Shown one piece after another: positions 25,221 through 33,986 of a stretch of DNA of 64,000 nt. The stretch is from Prauserella_A oleivorans. Its GTDB lineage: Bacteria; Actinomycetota; Actinomycetes; Mycobacteriales; Pseudonocardiaceae. Each line of letters starts with the position of its first letter. Positions within the stretch are counted from its first letter, which is position 1. The DNA lies in the NCBI RefSeq assembly GCF_042685745.1, contig NZ_JBHUNT010000001.1, positions 2,108,001 to 2,172,000 of the forward strand, read 5' to 3'. The position numbers were made by a program, and so were the translations under genes. The notes below the pieces were generated by a model that was given only the letters and a program-made list of their open reading frames with translations, was not told the DNA's origin and made no database searches.

Positions 25221-25579
25221 GTACGACCTCCGTCATCCCGCTCGGCGACGTCCTCCTCGTGACGATCCAGGGCGAACTGACCGACCACGACGCGATGGGC
25301 CTGCAGGAGGACGTCACGACGGGCGTCGCCGACAGCGGGGCTCGGGGCGTGCTCATCGACGTGTCCGGACTGGACATCGTCGACTCGTTCCTGGCAAGGA
25401 CACTGCACGACCTGGCGGGCGCCACAGGTCTGCTCGCGGCCAGAACGGTCGTCGTGGGGATGCGACCGGAAGTGGCGATCACCCTCGTGGAGCTCGGACT
25501 CACCTTGCCCGGCCTCGAGACTGCTCTGACCGTGGCCGATGGTCTGGCCAAGCTGGGCGGCTCCGCGAGGATCACATGA
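25217..25579 (+). CDS. RsbS-type stressosome STAS protein
   Basis: The 120-residue single STAS domain matches RsbS: VIPLGDVLLVTIQGELTDHDAMGLQED, then LIDVSGLDIVDSFLARTLHDLA with Ser57 at the known phosphorylation site, and GMRPEVAITLVELGLTLPGL. RsbS co-assembles with RsbR and sequesters RsbT; phosphorylation by RsbT frees the kinase. ATGA overlap with the RsbR gene upstream and with the RsbT gene downstream. Confidence 0.93.
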   Translation: MSTTSVIPLGDVLLVTIQGELTDHDAMGLQEDVTTGVADSGARGVLIDVSGLDIVDSFLARTLHDLAGATGLLAARTVVVGMRPEVAITLVELGLTLPGLETALTVADGLAKLGGSARIT

Positions 25580-25998
25580 CGAACGTTCCCACCGTGCAGG
25601 AAGTCCCGATCCGCGAGGAGATCGATATCGTGCACGTGCGGCAAGCGGTGAGGGACGTTGCCGTGTCGCTGGGTTTTTCGCTTGTCGAACAGACGAAAAT
25701 GGTGACGGCCGCGAGCGAGCTCGCCCGCAACACGCAGGTCCACGGTCGCGGAGGCACGGCCCGGATCAGGGTGGAACGCCACACCGACGCGACCACGTTG
25801 CGGCTGGTCTTCGATGACGACGGTCCCGGTATCGTCGACGTCGAACAGGCACTCACCGACGGCTACAGCAGTGCGGGTGGCCTCGGTCTCGGTCTGAGCG
25901 GCGCGCGCAGGCTGGCCGACGAGTTCGACCTGCACACCGTGCCGGGAGAGGGGACGACGGTGTCGGTCGGGTTCAGGGCACGTAAGCCGGTGCCGTGA
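25576..25998 (+). CDS. RsbT-type serine/threonine kinase
   Basis: The 140-residue GHKL kinase has an N-box TAASELARNTQVHG, a G1 box LVFDDDGPGI and a G2 box GLGLGLSGARRLADEFDLHT followed by GEGTTVSVG. It should phosphorylate RsbR and RsbS, then switch partner to activate a PP2C phosphatase of the RsbU type, two of which are encoded just downstream. Start and stop overlap the neighbouring genes by four bases on both sides. Confidence 0.92.
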   Translation: MTNVPTVQEVPIREEIDIVHVRQAVRDVAVSLGFSLVEQTKMVTAASELARNTQVHGRGGTARIRVERHTDATTLRLVFDDDGPGIVDVEQALTDGYSSAGGLGLGLSGARRLADEFDLHTVPGEGTTVSVGFRARKPVP

Positions 25999-27005
25999 TC
26001 AGTGCCGCGCTCGCAGTGAACCTGCCGGTGCATGTCGGCAAGGCTCGCTCGATGGCGACCACGGCCGCCCGGGAAGCCGGGCTGCCTGCCAAGGCGGTCG
26101 ACCGTGTCTCCATCGCGGCGTCCGAGCTGGCCAGCAACCTCGTGAAGTACGCATGCGAGGGCCTGCTCGCGGTGGTGGCAAGCCCACGGGGATTCGATCT
26201 CCTCGCCACCGATCGCGGTCCGGGCCTGCGCCGCCCGGAGGAAGCCCTGCGCGACGGCTATTCGACGTCGGGCAGTCTCGGGACCGGCCTCGGTGGCGTG
26301 CGGCGGCTGGCCGACGAGTTCGACCTGTACTCGCGTTACGGCGAGGGCACGACGGTGCTCGCCCGCTGGGTTCCGGAGACCCTGCCGGAGACGCTGCCTG
26401 TCCTGGGCCTGCACATCGGCGCGGCGGTGTTCACCGCGCCGGGCGAAACCGTCAGCGGCGATGCGTGGACCGTGGTGCGGTCCGAAGGGCTGGTCACCTT
26501 CGTTGTCGCCGACGGACTCGGGCACGGTCCGGACGCCGCGGCGGCCAGCGCCGCGGCGGTGTCGCACGTCGCGGCGATGCCGGCCGCGCCTCCGGCGGCA
26601 CTGCTCGAGGCGATGGACGCCGACCGCGCGGCCGCCCGCGGCTCGGCGGTGGCGATCGCACAGTTCGACCTCGCCCGCAACCGGTTGTGGTTCTCCGGCG
26701 TCGGCAACATCGCGGCGCGGCTGTATTCGGCGACCGGTTCCCACGAGACATTGGTGTCCGTACCGGGCATAGTGGGGAGGAGGCAGCGACGCGGACGGCG
26801 TGCCGATCCATTGATGCGTTCGTGGTCCGAAGAAAGCCGGCTGATCATGCACACCGATGGCGTCTCCGAACGATGGAACGCGGCTGACCTGCACGACGCT
26901 TTCGGCCACGACGCCGCTACGGTGGCGGGGTGGCTGCTCGGGCAACACTGCCGTCGCCGCGACGACGCGTGTGTGCTCGTGGTGGGCGGAGGTGATACCC
27001 GGTGA
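25995..27005 (+). CDS. HATPase-PP2C fusion (RsbT-like kinase plus RsbX/SpoIIE-type phosphatase)
   Basis: The 336-residue protein fuses two domains. Residues about 1-130 form a GHKL ATPase module (VSIAASELASNLVKYAC, LLATDRGPGL, GSLGTGLGGVRRLADEFDLYS). Residues about 140-335 form a SpoIIE/PP2C phosphatase module (GETVSGDAWTVV, VVADGLGHGPDAAAAS, GVGNIAAR, IMHTDGVSERW, DDACVLVV). The PP2C half resembles RsbX, which resets the stressosome. Having both opposing activities in one chain implies a self-contained switch. The GTG start overlaps RsbT and the stop overlaps the next gene. Confidence 0.9.
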   Translation: MISAALAVNLPVHVGKARSMATTAAREAGLPAKAVDRVSIAASELASNLVKYACEGLLAVVASPRGFDLLATDRGPGLRRPEEALRDGYSTSGSLGTGLGGVRRLADEFDLYSRYGEGTTVLARWVPETLPETLPVLGLHIGAAVFTAPGETVSGDAWTVVRSEGLVTFVVADGLGHGPDAAAASAAAVSHVAAMPAAPPAALLEAMDADRAAARGSAVAIAQFDLARNRLWFSGVGNIAARLYSATGSHETLVSVPGIVGRRQRRGRRADPLMRSWSEESRLIMHTDGVSERWNAADLHDAFGHDAATVAGWLLGQHCRRRDDACVLVVGGGDTR

Positions 27006-28393
27006 GCCTGGAGCACGGCCTGACCAACAAGCTGAGGGCCGAGATCGCTCGTGTGCTGCGCGGGGGAAAGCTTTCCGCCGAGTGGTGGGACGCCGTCGCC
27101 GACGAGCTGGACAACGTCGACCCGGCAAGTCCGATCGGGACCATCCTCGCGGCACTCACCGAGGTGGTGCGTGAGCAGGCGAGCGAGCTGCGCTGGCATC
27201 AGTCCGAATTGGAGCAGACGAACGCCGGTCTGCTCGCCCTGCACACGGAGATCGACCGGCAACGCCAGCGGACCGCCTTTCTCGACGACGTCAGCAGGGC
27301 GTCGGCGACATCGTTGGACAGCACCGAGATGCTCGCGCATGTCGCCGCGCTCGTGCGCACCAACGGCCTGGCCGATCGCACTTGGGTCTGGACGGCGACC
27401 GACGACGGTCTGCGCTGCGCCGACGAGCCGCACCGCAAGCCCGACGAGACGACGCAGGAGGCGCTGATCTCGCGCAAGACGGCGCGGGACGGCGTTCGCC
27501 GGCTCAGTGTTCCGCTCACGGCCGGTCCGCACACCCTGGGTGTGCTGGACCTCCACCGCGACTCGGCCGACTTCACGCACGAGGACGTCTCACTCGCCCG
27601 CGCCGTCGCCAACCGGACGGCGGTGGGCCTGCGCAACGCCTACGAATACGAGCGGGAACACGAGCTCGCCGAACGACTGCAGCGCGCCATGCTGCCGGTG
27701 CTCGCCGCGCGCGAGGAACTCGACATCGTCGCCCGGTATCGCTCCGCGACGCGCGGCGTGCACATCGGCGGCGACTGGTACGACGCGTTCGCGCGGCGCG
27801 ACGGCACGGTGGTCCTGACCGTGGGCGATGTCACCGGCCACGGGCTCGACGCCGCGGTCGTCATGGGCCAGCTGCAGAACGCGCTGCGGGCGTATGCACT
27901 GGAGGGACACGGTCCGGCGTCGTCGCTGCGGCTGGTGCACGAGCTGCTGCGGGCACGGCGCGGGACGTTGTTCGCGACGGCCGTGGTGGCCGAGATCGAG
28001 CTGGACACCGGCGTGATCCGGTGGGCCAGCGCGGGGCATCCGCCGCCGCTGCTCCAACAGCACACGGGTGAGGTGGAGTATCTCGACCTGGACCACGGGC
28101 CGATGCTCGGCATCGACTTCCCGTTCCAGGTGCCCGAGCACGAGCGCGAGCTCGCTCCCGGGGCGTCGCTCGTGCTTTACACCGACGGGCTCATCGAACG
28201 GCGGTCGAGCGACATCGACGCCGGCATGGAACGGCTGGCGGCGGCGTTCACCGAATGTCCCGCGACGCAACTCGAGGAGCGTACCGAGCACGTCCTGCAG
28301 GAGATGCTGGGCGGTACCGATCACGACGACGACGTATGCCTGCTGCTGTGCCGGTGGACCGGTCCGGGCGGCGCGAATATCGCGTCCGTCTGA
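27002..28393 (+). CDS. GAF-PP2C phosphatase (RsbU-like)
   Basis: The 463-residue protein has an N-terminal helical segment (about residues 1-80), a GAF-like sensor region (about 95-215) and a SpoIIE/PP2C phosphatase domain (about 235-455) with RYRSATRGVHIGGDWYDAF, LTVGDVTGHGLDAAVVMGQL, WASAGHPPPLL, LVLYTDGLIERR and DDVCLLL. It is the expected output enzyme, dephosphorylating a STAS anti-anti-sigma factor. GTGA overlap upstream; last gene of the operon. A GAF sensor is not found in B. subtilis RsbU. Confidence 0.92.
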   Translation: MSLEHGLTNKLRAEIARVLRGGKLSAEWWDAVADELDNVDPASPIGTILAALTEVVREQASELRWHQSELEQTNAGLLALHTEIDRQRQRTAFLDDVSRASATSLDSTEMLAHVAALVRTNGLADRTWVWTATDDGLRCADEPHRKPDETTQEALISRKTARDGVRRLSVPLTAGPHTLGVLDLHRDSADFTHEDVSLARAVANRTAVGLRNAYEYEREHELAERLQRAMLPVLAAREELDIVARYRSATRGVHIGGDWYDAFARRDGTVVLTVGDVTGHGLDAAVVMGQLQNALRAYALEGHGPASSLRLVHELLRARRGTLFATAVVAEIELDTGVIRWASAGHPPPLLQQHTGEVEYLDLDHGPMLGIDFPFQVPEHERELAPGASLVLYTDGLIERRSSDIDAGMERLAAAFTECPATQLEERTEHVLQEMLGGTDHDDDVCLLLCRWTGPGGANIASV

Positions 28394-28410
28394 TCACACC
28401 CTCTTTGCCT

Positions 28411-28433
28411 TTAGCTTAGGCTTGGCTAAGTTA
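28411..28433. promoter_or_regulatory. DtxR/IdeR-type iron box
   Basis: CTTAG (28415-28419) and CTAAG (28426-28430) lie in an A/T-rich 23-bp segment that resembles the iron-box consensus, immediately upstream of the binding-protein ATG at 28439. It implies iron repression of the binding-protein and amidase genes. Confidence 0.72.
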
Positions 28434-28438
28434 CGCGC

Positions 28439-29446
28439 ATGGATTCCATGCTGTCTCGCCGGAGCCTGCTCGGCGGCGCCGCCGCCCTCGCCGCCACCGG
28501 CCTGCTCTCCGCCTGCGGGCGTGGCGGTTCCGACTCCGACCAGGGCGGCTCCACCGGGTCCGGGGCCTGGTCGTTCACCGACGACCGGGGTGTGACCGTC
28601 GAACTGGAGCGCAGGCCCACCCGGATCGCTGGGCTCAACGACGCCATCGCCTCGCTCTGGAACTACGGCATCGTGCCCGCGGCCTCGTTCGGCTACACCG
28701 GCCTCGCCGCCGACGTGAACTTCCAGGGCAAGGATCTCTCCAAGGTCACCGAGGTGGGCGCCAGCTACGGCGAGATCAACCTCGACCGGCTCGCCGCGCA
28801 GCGGCCGGAGTTGATCTTCACGCACGCCTATCCCGAGGACGACTCCGGCAAGGTGGACCCGAACAAGCCGCTGTACGGCTTCAAGGACCTCAAGCAGCAG
28901 GAGACCGCCGCGAAGATCGCGCCGATCGTCGCCATCGCGATGACCGGCTCGGCGAACAAGGTCGTTCAGCGCACCACCGAGCTGGCGACCTCGCTCGGCG
29001 CCAAGCCGGACACCGTCGAGCGGGCCCGCACCGAGTACGAAGCCGCCCGCAACCGGCTCCGCAAGGCAGCCTCCTCCGGCCTCACCGTCATGGCGGTCGC
29101 CGCCTACCAGGGCGAGGGTGTCTACATCGCCAAGGCCGAGGACGACCCGGCGCTGCGCAGCTACACCGAGCTGGGCGTGAGGTACCCCGACCCGGGCGGG
29201 CCGGACTACTACTGGCGCCACGTGAGCTGGGAGAACATCACCGACTTCCGCACCGACGTCGTCCTGTACTCGCTGCGCGCCATGAGCGGCGACGAGATGC
29301 TCAAGCAGCCCACGTTCGCCACGATGCCCGCCGCGACGGCCGGGCAGGTGTTCCCATGGGAGTTCAGTGCGATGGACTACGTGGCGCAGGCCCGCACGCT
29401 GAACAACCTGGCGAAAAACCTGGAGGGGGCGCGTAAGGTCGTCTGA
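28439..29446 (+). CDS. Iron-siderophore binding lipoprotein with Tat-like signal
   Basis: The 335-residue protein has a twin-arginine-like SRRSLLGGA signal and a lipobox LSAC (Cys26), then a type III binding fold: WSFTDDRGVTVELERRPTRIAGLNDAIASLWNYGI, GEINLDRLAAQRPELIFTHAY. It is a second ferric-siderophore receptor without its own permease or ATPase nearby, so it may feed the importer at 17.5-20.4 kb or one elsewhere. An iron box overlaps its promoter. The stop shares a base with the start of the amidase gene (TGATG). Confidence 0.88.
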   Translation: MDSMLSRRSLLGGAAALAATGLLSACGRGGSDSDQGGSTGSGAWSFTDDRGVTVELERRPTRIAGLNDAIASLWNYGIVPAASFGYTGLAADVNFQGKDLSKVTEVGASYGEINLDRLAAQRPELIFTHAYPEDDSGKVDPNKPLYGFKDLKQQETAAKIAPIVAIAMTGSANKVVQRTTELATSLGAKPDTVERARTEYEAARNRLRKAASSGLTVMAVAAYQGEGVYIAKAEDDPALRSYTELGVRYPDPGGPDYYWRHVSWENITDFRTDVVLYSLRAMSGDEMLKQPTFATMPAATAGQVFPWEFSAMDYVAQARTLNNLAKNLEGARKVV

Positions 29447-30756
29447 TGCCGGTCACCACCGCCACGGACATCGCCTCCCGGGTCCGCGCGGGACTCGATC
29501 CCGTACGGCCCACCGAGGACGCCTTGAACCGGATCGACGCCGACGACGCGGTCGTCGGCGCGTTCCGCCGCGTGCGGGCCGCCGAGGCGCTCGCCGAGGC
29601 CAAGGCGTTGCGCGACCGGCCTGATCTGGACCGGCTCCCGCTCGCCGGGGTTCCCGTGGCCGTCAAGGACGTCGTCCCGGTGGCGGGCGAGACGGTCGAG
29701 TGGGGATCGCGGGCCACGAACCGGACCCCGGCTCCCGCCGACGGCGCCATCGCGGCACGGCTCCGGGCGGCGGGTGCGGTGATCGTCGGCATTACGCGGG
29801 TGCCGGAGCTGTGCGTGTGGCCGATGACCGACGACCCCGGCGGCATCGCCCGTAACCCACGGCAACCGTCCTATGTGGCCGGAGGGTCGTCGGGTGGCAG
29901 TGCCGCGGCCGTGGCGGCGGGGCTGGTACCCGTCGCGCACGGTACCGACGGCCTGGGCTCCGTCCGTCTCCCGGCGGCCATGTGCGGGCTGGTCGGGATC
30001 AAGCCGGGTCGCGGTGTGGTCGGGACCGAGGCGGAGAGCCACTGGTTCGACATGTCCACCCACGGCGCCCTCGCGACGACGGCCGCCGACGCCGCGCTGC
30101 TCCTCGGTGTGCTCGCCGAGCGGCCCGAGCTGACCCGGCCGCGCGAGCCGGAGCGGTTGCGCGTGGCCGTGTCGTCGCGGGTGCCGCTCACCCACGCACC
30201 CGTTCCGGCGCCGATGCGGGCCGCGGTGGACCGGGTGGCGACCCTGCTGGCGCGCTCCGGGCACCGGATCGTGCACGCCACGCCCGACTACCGCACCGCC
30301 GCACCGCTCGGCCTGCTCACCCGCTGGTTCGCCGGGCCGGCCGAACAGGCCGAGTCGCTCGACGCCTCCCTGCTGCAACGCCGCACGCGCACCCAGGTGC
30401 GGATCGGCAACGCGGTGCGCCGCGCGGGCCTGGTGCGGGAGCGCACCCAGCACGAGTGGACGCGCCGGGCCACCGATTTCTTCACCGAGCACGACGTGCT
30501 GGTCACCCCCACGCTGGCCGCCAAGCCGCCCAAGGCAGGCCGCTGGCACGAACGGTCGTGCCTGGCCAACGCTGTGCCGTCGGTCCGGCTGGCCGGGTTC
30601 GCGGGACTGTGGAACCTCGCGGGCTTCCCGGCGATGTCCGTACCGGCGGGCACCTTCCCCGACGGTCTGCCCATCGGCGTGCAGCTGGTCGCCGCACCCG
30701 GCGGCGAGGAGACTCTCCTGGGCCTGGCCGCCTGGCTGGAGGCACACCGGTCCTGA
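29446..30756 (+). CDS. Amidase signature family hydrolase
   Basis: The 436-residue protein has the Ser-cisSer-Lys amidase core: Lys in GVPVAVKDVVPV, the glycine/serine loop YVAGGSSGGSAAAVAAGLVPVAHGTDGLGSVRLPAAMCGLVGIKPGRG, and a C-terminal GLWNLAGFPAMSVPAG. Relatives hydrolyse amides or transamidate Glu-tRNA; without GatC/GatB neighbours a stand-alone amidase is likelier. One-base overlap with the iron-regulated binding-protein gene means it is translationally coupled, so a role in handling a siderophore or its amide bonds is an attractive inference. Confidence 0.9.
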   Translation: MPVTTATDIASRVRAGLDPVRPTEDALNRIDADDAVVGAFRRVRAAEALAEAKALRDRPDLDRLPLAGVPVAVKDVVPVAGETVEWGSRATNRTPAPADGAIAARLRAAGAVIVGITRVPELCVWPMTDDPGGIARNPRQPSYVAGGSSGGSAAAVAAGLVPVAHGTDGLGSVRLPAAMCGLVGIKPGRGVVGTEAESHWFDMSTHGALATTAADAALLLGVLAERPELTRPREPERLRVAVSSRVPLTHAPVPAPMRAAVDRVATLLARSGHRIVHATPDYRTAAPLGLLTRWFAGPAEQAESLDASLLQRRTRTQVRIGNAVRRAGLVRERTQHEWTRRATDFFTEHDVLVTPTLAAKPPKAGRWHERSCLANAVPSVRLAGFAGLWNLAGFPAMSVPAGTFPDGLPIGVQLVAAPGGEETLLGLAAWLEAHRS

Positions 30757-30784
30757 CCGCCGGTGGGGGCGGGCGGCCGGGCGA

Positions 30785-30803
30785 GCCACGCGGCGTGCGT
30801 GGC
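30785..30803. terminator. Bidirectional hairpin
   Basis: GCCACGC (30785-30791) and GCGTGGC (30797-30803) pair across a 5-nt loop between the convergent amidase and coiled-coil genes. Confidence 0.55.
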
Positions 30804-30816
30804 CCGCCAGACGTCC

Positions 30817-31854
30817 TCAGCTGGTCTGCTCGCGGGCGGGCGTCTTCCCGCTCGCCGCGCTCGTGCCGCTCGTCGCGCTCGAACTGCTCGTGGCGCCCTT
30901 CGTGCCGTCCGTGGACGGGCGTGCCGCGTCGTAGGGCTCGGTCAGCGACGCGGGCAGCTCGCCCAGCACCGTGTCCTCGTCGTCCGTGGCCACGAGCGCG
31001 GACTCGCCCATGTGCAGGGCCTCCTCGGCCGCCTTGAGCCGGGCGCGGGCCTCGTCGCGGATCTTGGTGAGCCGCTCGACCGTCGCGTTCGCCTCGGTCG
31101 TCCGCCGGTGAGCGTCGGCGGTCGCGTCGTCCACCAGTTTCTTCGCCTTGGCGGTGGCCTCGTCCACGAGCCGCTTGGCCTCCGCGGTCGCCTCGGCGAT
31201 GCGGCGTTCCGCGGCGTTCTTGCTGGCCGTCTTCGTGTCGGCGACGTGCTTCTCGAGCGCGGCACGTTCCGCCTTCATCTTCGCGTCGAACTCGCGCTCG
31301 ATGGTGCGCCGCTTCTGCTCGGCCTCGGCGTCGAGGCGCTCGCGCCTGCGCACGGCCTCCGTCGTCATTCGCTCGACCTCGGCCTTCGTCGCGGCGAGGG
31401 CTTCGGTGTGCTCGCGCTGCAGCGCGTCGGCATGAGAGTCGAGCGTCTCGAGCAGCTTCATGTAGCGCTCGTGCAGTTTCTTGGAGACCTCGCCGCTCTC
31501 GGCCCACGTCTTCGTGGCGGCTTCCTCGGCCCGACCGACGATCTCCGCGGCGCGCGTGTTGGCGAGCTCGATCGTGCGCTGCATGCGCTCGTCGAGATCC
31601 TCCATACGCTCGGGTGGCTTCTTCAGCTCGTCGACCCGCTGCTGGAGGCGTGCGACCTCCCGGCGGGCAACCTCGAGCTCGCGCGACAGCGTCGTGTTCT
31701 GGGCCCGCGCGGTGTCGCGGTCGGCCATGATCCGCTGCAGCTGCGCTTCGAGATGGTCGACGTACTGCAGCACCTGGTTGCGGTCGAACCCGTGCCACGC
31801 CTGGGTGAAGTCCCGCCGGAGCGGCAGCAGGCGGTTGTCGTGCTCGGAAGCCAT
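30817..31854 (-). CDS. DivIVA-like coiled-coil protein
   Basis: The 345-residue protein starts with a DivIVA-like membrane-targeting region (LRRDFTQAWHGFDRNQVLQYVDHLEAQLQRI) and continues as an almost unbroken Ala/Glu/Arg/Lys-rich coiled coil to about residue 290, ending in a Ser/Thr-rich tail. DivIVA-type scaffolds mark curved membrane, poles or septa in actinomycetes. It lacks the length and central linker of the main Wag31/DivIVA, so it is an accessory scaffold. ATG 31854 is chosen because upstream in-frame residues are unlike the family. Confidence 0.75.
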   Translation of the reverse strand: MASEHDNRLLPLRRDFTQAWHGFDRNQVLQYVDHLEAQLQRIMADRDTARAQNTTLSRELEVARREVARLQQRVDELKKPPERMEDLDERMQRTIELANTRAAEIVGRAEEAATKTWAESGEVSKKLHERYMKLLETLDSHADALQREHTEALAATKAEVERMTTEAVRRRERLDAEAEQKRRTIEREFDAKMKAERAALEKHVADTKTASKNAAERRIAEATAEAKRLVDEATAKAKKLVDDATADAHRRTTEANATVERLTKIRDEARARLKAAEEALHMGESALVATDDEDTVLGELPASLTEPYDAARPSTDGTKGATSSSSATSGTSAASGKTPAREQTS

Positions 31855-31946
31855 ACCCAAGACCGTACCTGCGCACGGGGCGCCCGTGGTGACAGGCGGG
31901 CGAACGGATATGTCGCGTCCGTCCACGGAGGAGTCCCGGTACGCGC

Positions 31947-33941
31947 TCACCAGTGGAAGCCGCGCGTGAGCTTCACCAGGGCCGCCGCGGCGCGGGAGAG
32001 GTTCCGGTCGCCTTTACTGATGTTGAACGTTCCGGTGCCACCCGCCGCGGTCGAGTCCGGGAACACCCGGTAACCCTCGTAGGCGATGGCATTGACCAGT
32101 CGCGGCGCGGCCGTGTAGGCCGCCTGGATGAGGTAGCCCTCCGGGGCACCGATGTGCTTGGGCCGGTGCTTCAGCGCCCGCACCACCATGTCGGCGGCCT
32201 GCTCCGGCGACCGCGTCGGGAACGCGTCGTAGATCTTCGTCGGCCGGATCATCGGTGTGCGCACCAACGGCATGTGCACGGTGGTGAACGTGATGCCGTC
32301 ACCGTGGGTCTCGGTGGCGACGATCTTGCTGAAGTAGTCCAGCGCCGCCTTGGACGCCACGTACGCGGAGAACCGCGGCGCGATGCCCTGCACCCCGATG
32401 GAGGAGACGTTGACGATGTGCCCGAACTTGCGTTCGGTCATGTGCGGCAGCAGGGCCAGAATGAGCCGCACGGCGCCGAAGTAGTTGATGGCCATCGCGC
32501 GCTCGAAGTCGTGGAACCGGTCGTAGGACAGCTTCACCGAGCGCCGGATCGACCGGCCCGCGTTGTTGACCAGCATGTCGATGTGGTCGTGCTCGGCGAG
32601 CATCGCGTCGACCGCCTTGCGTACCGATTCCTCGTCGGTGAGGTCGGCGGGGTAGACCGACGCCTGCCCGCCCGCGGCGACGATCTCGTCGCGCACCTCG
32701 TCGAGCTCGTGCTTGCGGCGCGCCACCAGCAACGGCACGCCGCCCTCGGCAGCGACCCGCAGGGCTGTCGCCCGCCCGATGCCCGACGAGGCGCCCGTGA
32801 TGACGATCCGCCGGCCGTCCAGCTCGCCGCGGGGACCGTGCTTGCGTGCGCGGAACGGGTCGAGGTGCTCACGCCAGTACCGCCACAGCGCGGGCGCGTA
32901 GCGCTCCAGCGGCGGTACGTCCACACCGGACCCGACGAGCGCGCGCCGCGTCTCCGACGAGGCGAACACGGCCGGGAAGGTGAGTGTGTCCAGCACGACG
33001 GGAGGGATGCCCAGCCGGGACAGCACGGCGTCGCGCGCGATGGTGGCGCCCGGCACGTACTCGATGAGCCTGGCCAGGCCGACGATCCCGCGGGAGATCC
33101 CCTCGCCCAGTTCCACGTCGATGGTCGGGGCGCCCGCCGCCTTGGCGAACGCGTTGTACACCGTCGCAACCGGTTGCGGCTCGGGGTTGACCAGGTGGAA
33201 CGCGCGGCCGTCCAGGCCGTCCTTGGTGACCAGCTCCAGCAGGGCGGCCGCGACGTAGTCGACGGGCACGATGTTGGTGTCGCCGATGTCCGGACCGACC
33301 ACGGGCACGTTGGGCAGCCCGGTCAGCCGGTCGATGGCACTGAAGAAGTAGTAGGGACCGTCGATCTTGTCCATCTCGCCGGTCTCGGAGTGCCCGACCA
33401 CGATCGCCGGCCGGTACACGCGCCACGGCAGGTCGTGCTGTTCGCGAACGATCCGCTCGGCCTCGAACTTCGTCCGGTGGTACGGCGTGACCAGGCGCTG
33501 GCCCACGTCGAACATGTCCTCGGTGAACACGCCCGCGTAGTCGCCCGCGACCGCCACCGACGACACGTGGTGCAGACACCCGGCGTGCACGTCGGCGGCG
33601 AGCTCGACGACGTGCCGGGTGCCGTCGACGTTGGCCTTCACGCTGGCGTCGTCGTCGGCCGTGATGTCGTACAGCGCCGCCAGGTGCACCACGTGGTCGA
33701 CGTGGCCGCGCAGCCCCTCGCGCGTGGCGTCGTCGAGGCCGAGCCGGTCGGCGGAGAGGTCGCCGGTCACGAGCGTGACCTTCTCCGGATGCGGCCAGCT
33801 CTGGACCAGCCGCTCGAGCCGCCGCACCGACGCCTCGCGGACGAGCAGGGTCACGTGCTCGGTGTCGTCGCGGTCGAGGACGAGCGGGGTGAAGTGCCGG
33901 CCGATCAGACCGGTCGCCCCGGTCACCAGATAGGTCGCCAT
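31947..33941 (-). CDS. Two-domain SDR oxidoreductase (fatty acyl reductase-like)
   Basis: The 664-residue protein fuses two Rossmann domains. The N-terminal half (about 1-360) is an extended SDR: TYLVTGATGLIGRHFTPLVL, VDHVVHLAALYD and a YHRTKFEAERIV active site. The C-terminal half (about 375-640) is a classical SDR: RIVITGASSGIGRATALRVAAEGG, LVNNAGRSIRR, NVSSIG and YVASKAALDYF. This layout is shared with mycobacterial proteins implicated in fatty acyl-CoA or aldehyde reduction, such as Rv3391/AcrA1. It is probably NADPH-dependent and cytoplasmic. It lies 45 bp downstream of the sortase gene on the same strand. Confidence 0.85.
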   Translation of the reverse strand: MATYLVTGATGLIGRHFTPLVLDRDDTEHVTLLVREASVRRLERLVQSWPHPEKVTLVTGDLSADRLGLDDATREGLRGHVDHVVHLAALYDITADDDASVKANVDGTRHVVELAADVHAGCLHHVSSVAVAGDYAGVFTEDMFDVGQRLVTPYHRTKFEAERIVREQHDLPWRVYRPAIVVGHSETGEMDKIDGPYYFFSAIDRLTGLPNVPVVGPDIGDTNIVPVDYVAAALLELVTKDGLDGRAFHLVNPEPQPVATVYNAFAKAAGAPTIDVELGEGISRGIVGLARLIEYVPGATIARDAVLSRLGIPPVVLDTLTFPAVFASSETRRALVGSGVDVPPLERYAPALWRYWREHLDPFRARKHGPRGELDGRRIVITGASSGIGRATALRVAAEGGVPLLVARRKHELDEVRDEIVAAGGQASVYPADLTDEESVRKAVDAMLAEHDHIDMLVNNAGRSIRRSVKLSYDRFHDFERAMAINYFGAVRLILALLPHMTERKFGHIVNVSSIGVQGIAPRFSAYVASKAALDYFSKIVATETHGDGITFTTVHMPLVRTPMIRPTKIYDAFPTRSPEQAADMVVRALKHRPKHIGAPEGYLIQAAYTAAPRLVNAIAYEGYRVFPDSTAAGGTGTFNISKGDRNLSRAAAALVKLTRGFHW

Positions 33942-33986
33942 GGCCCGTTCCTTCCGCCGCGCTGCCGAGAGGTCACGCGCATTGTC

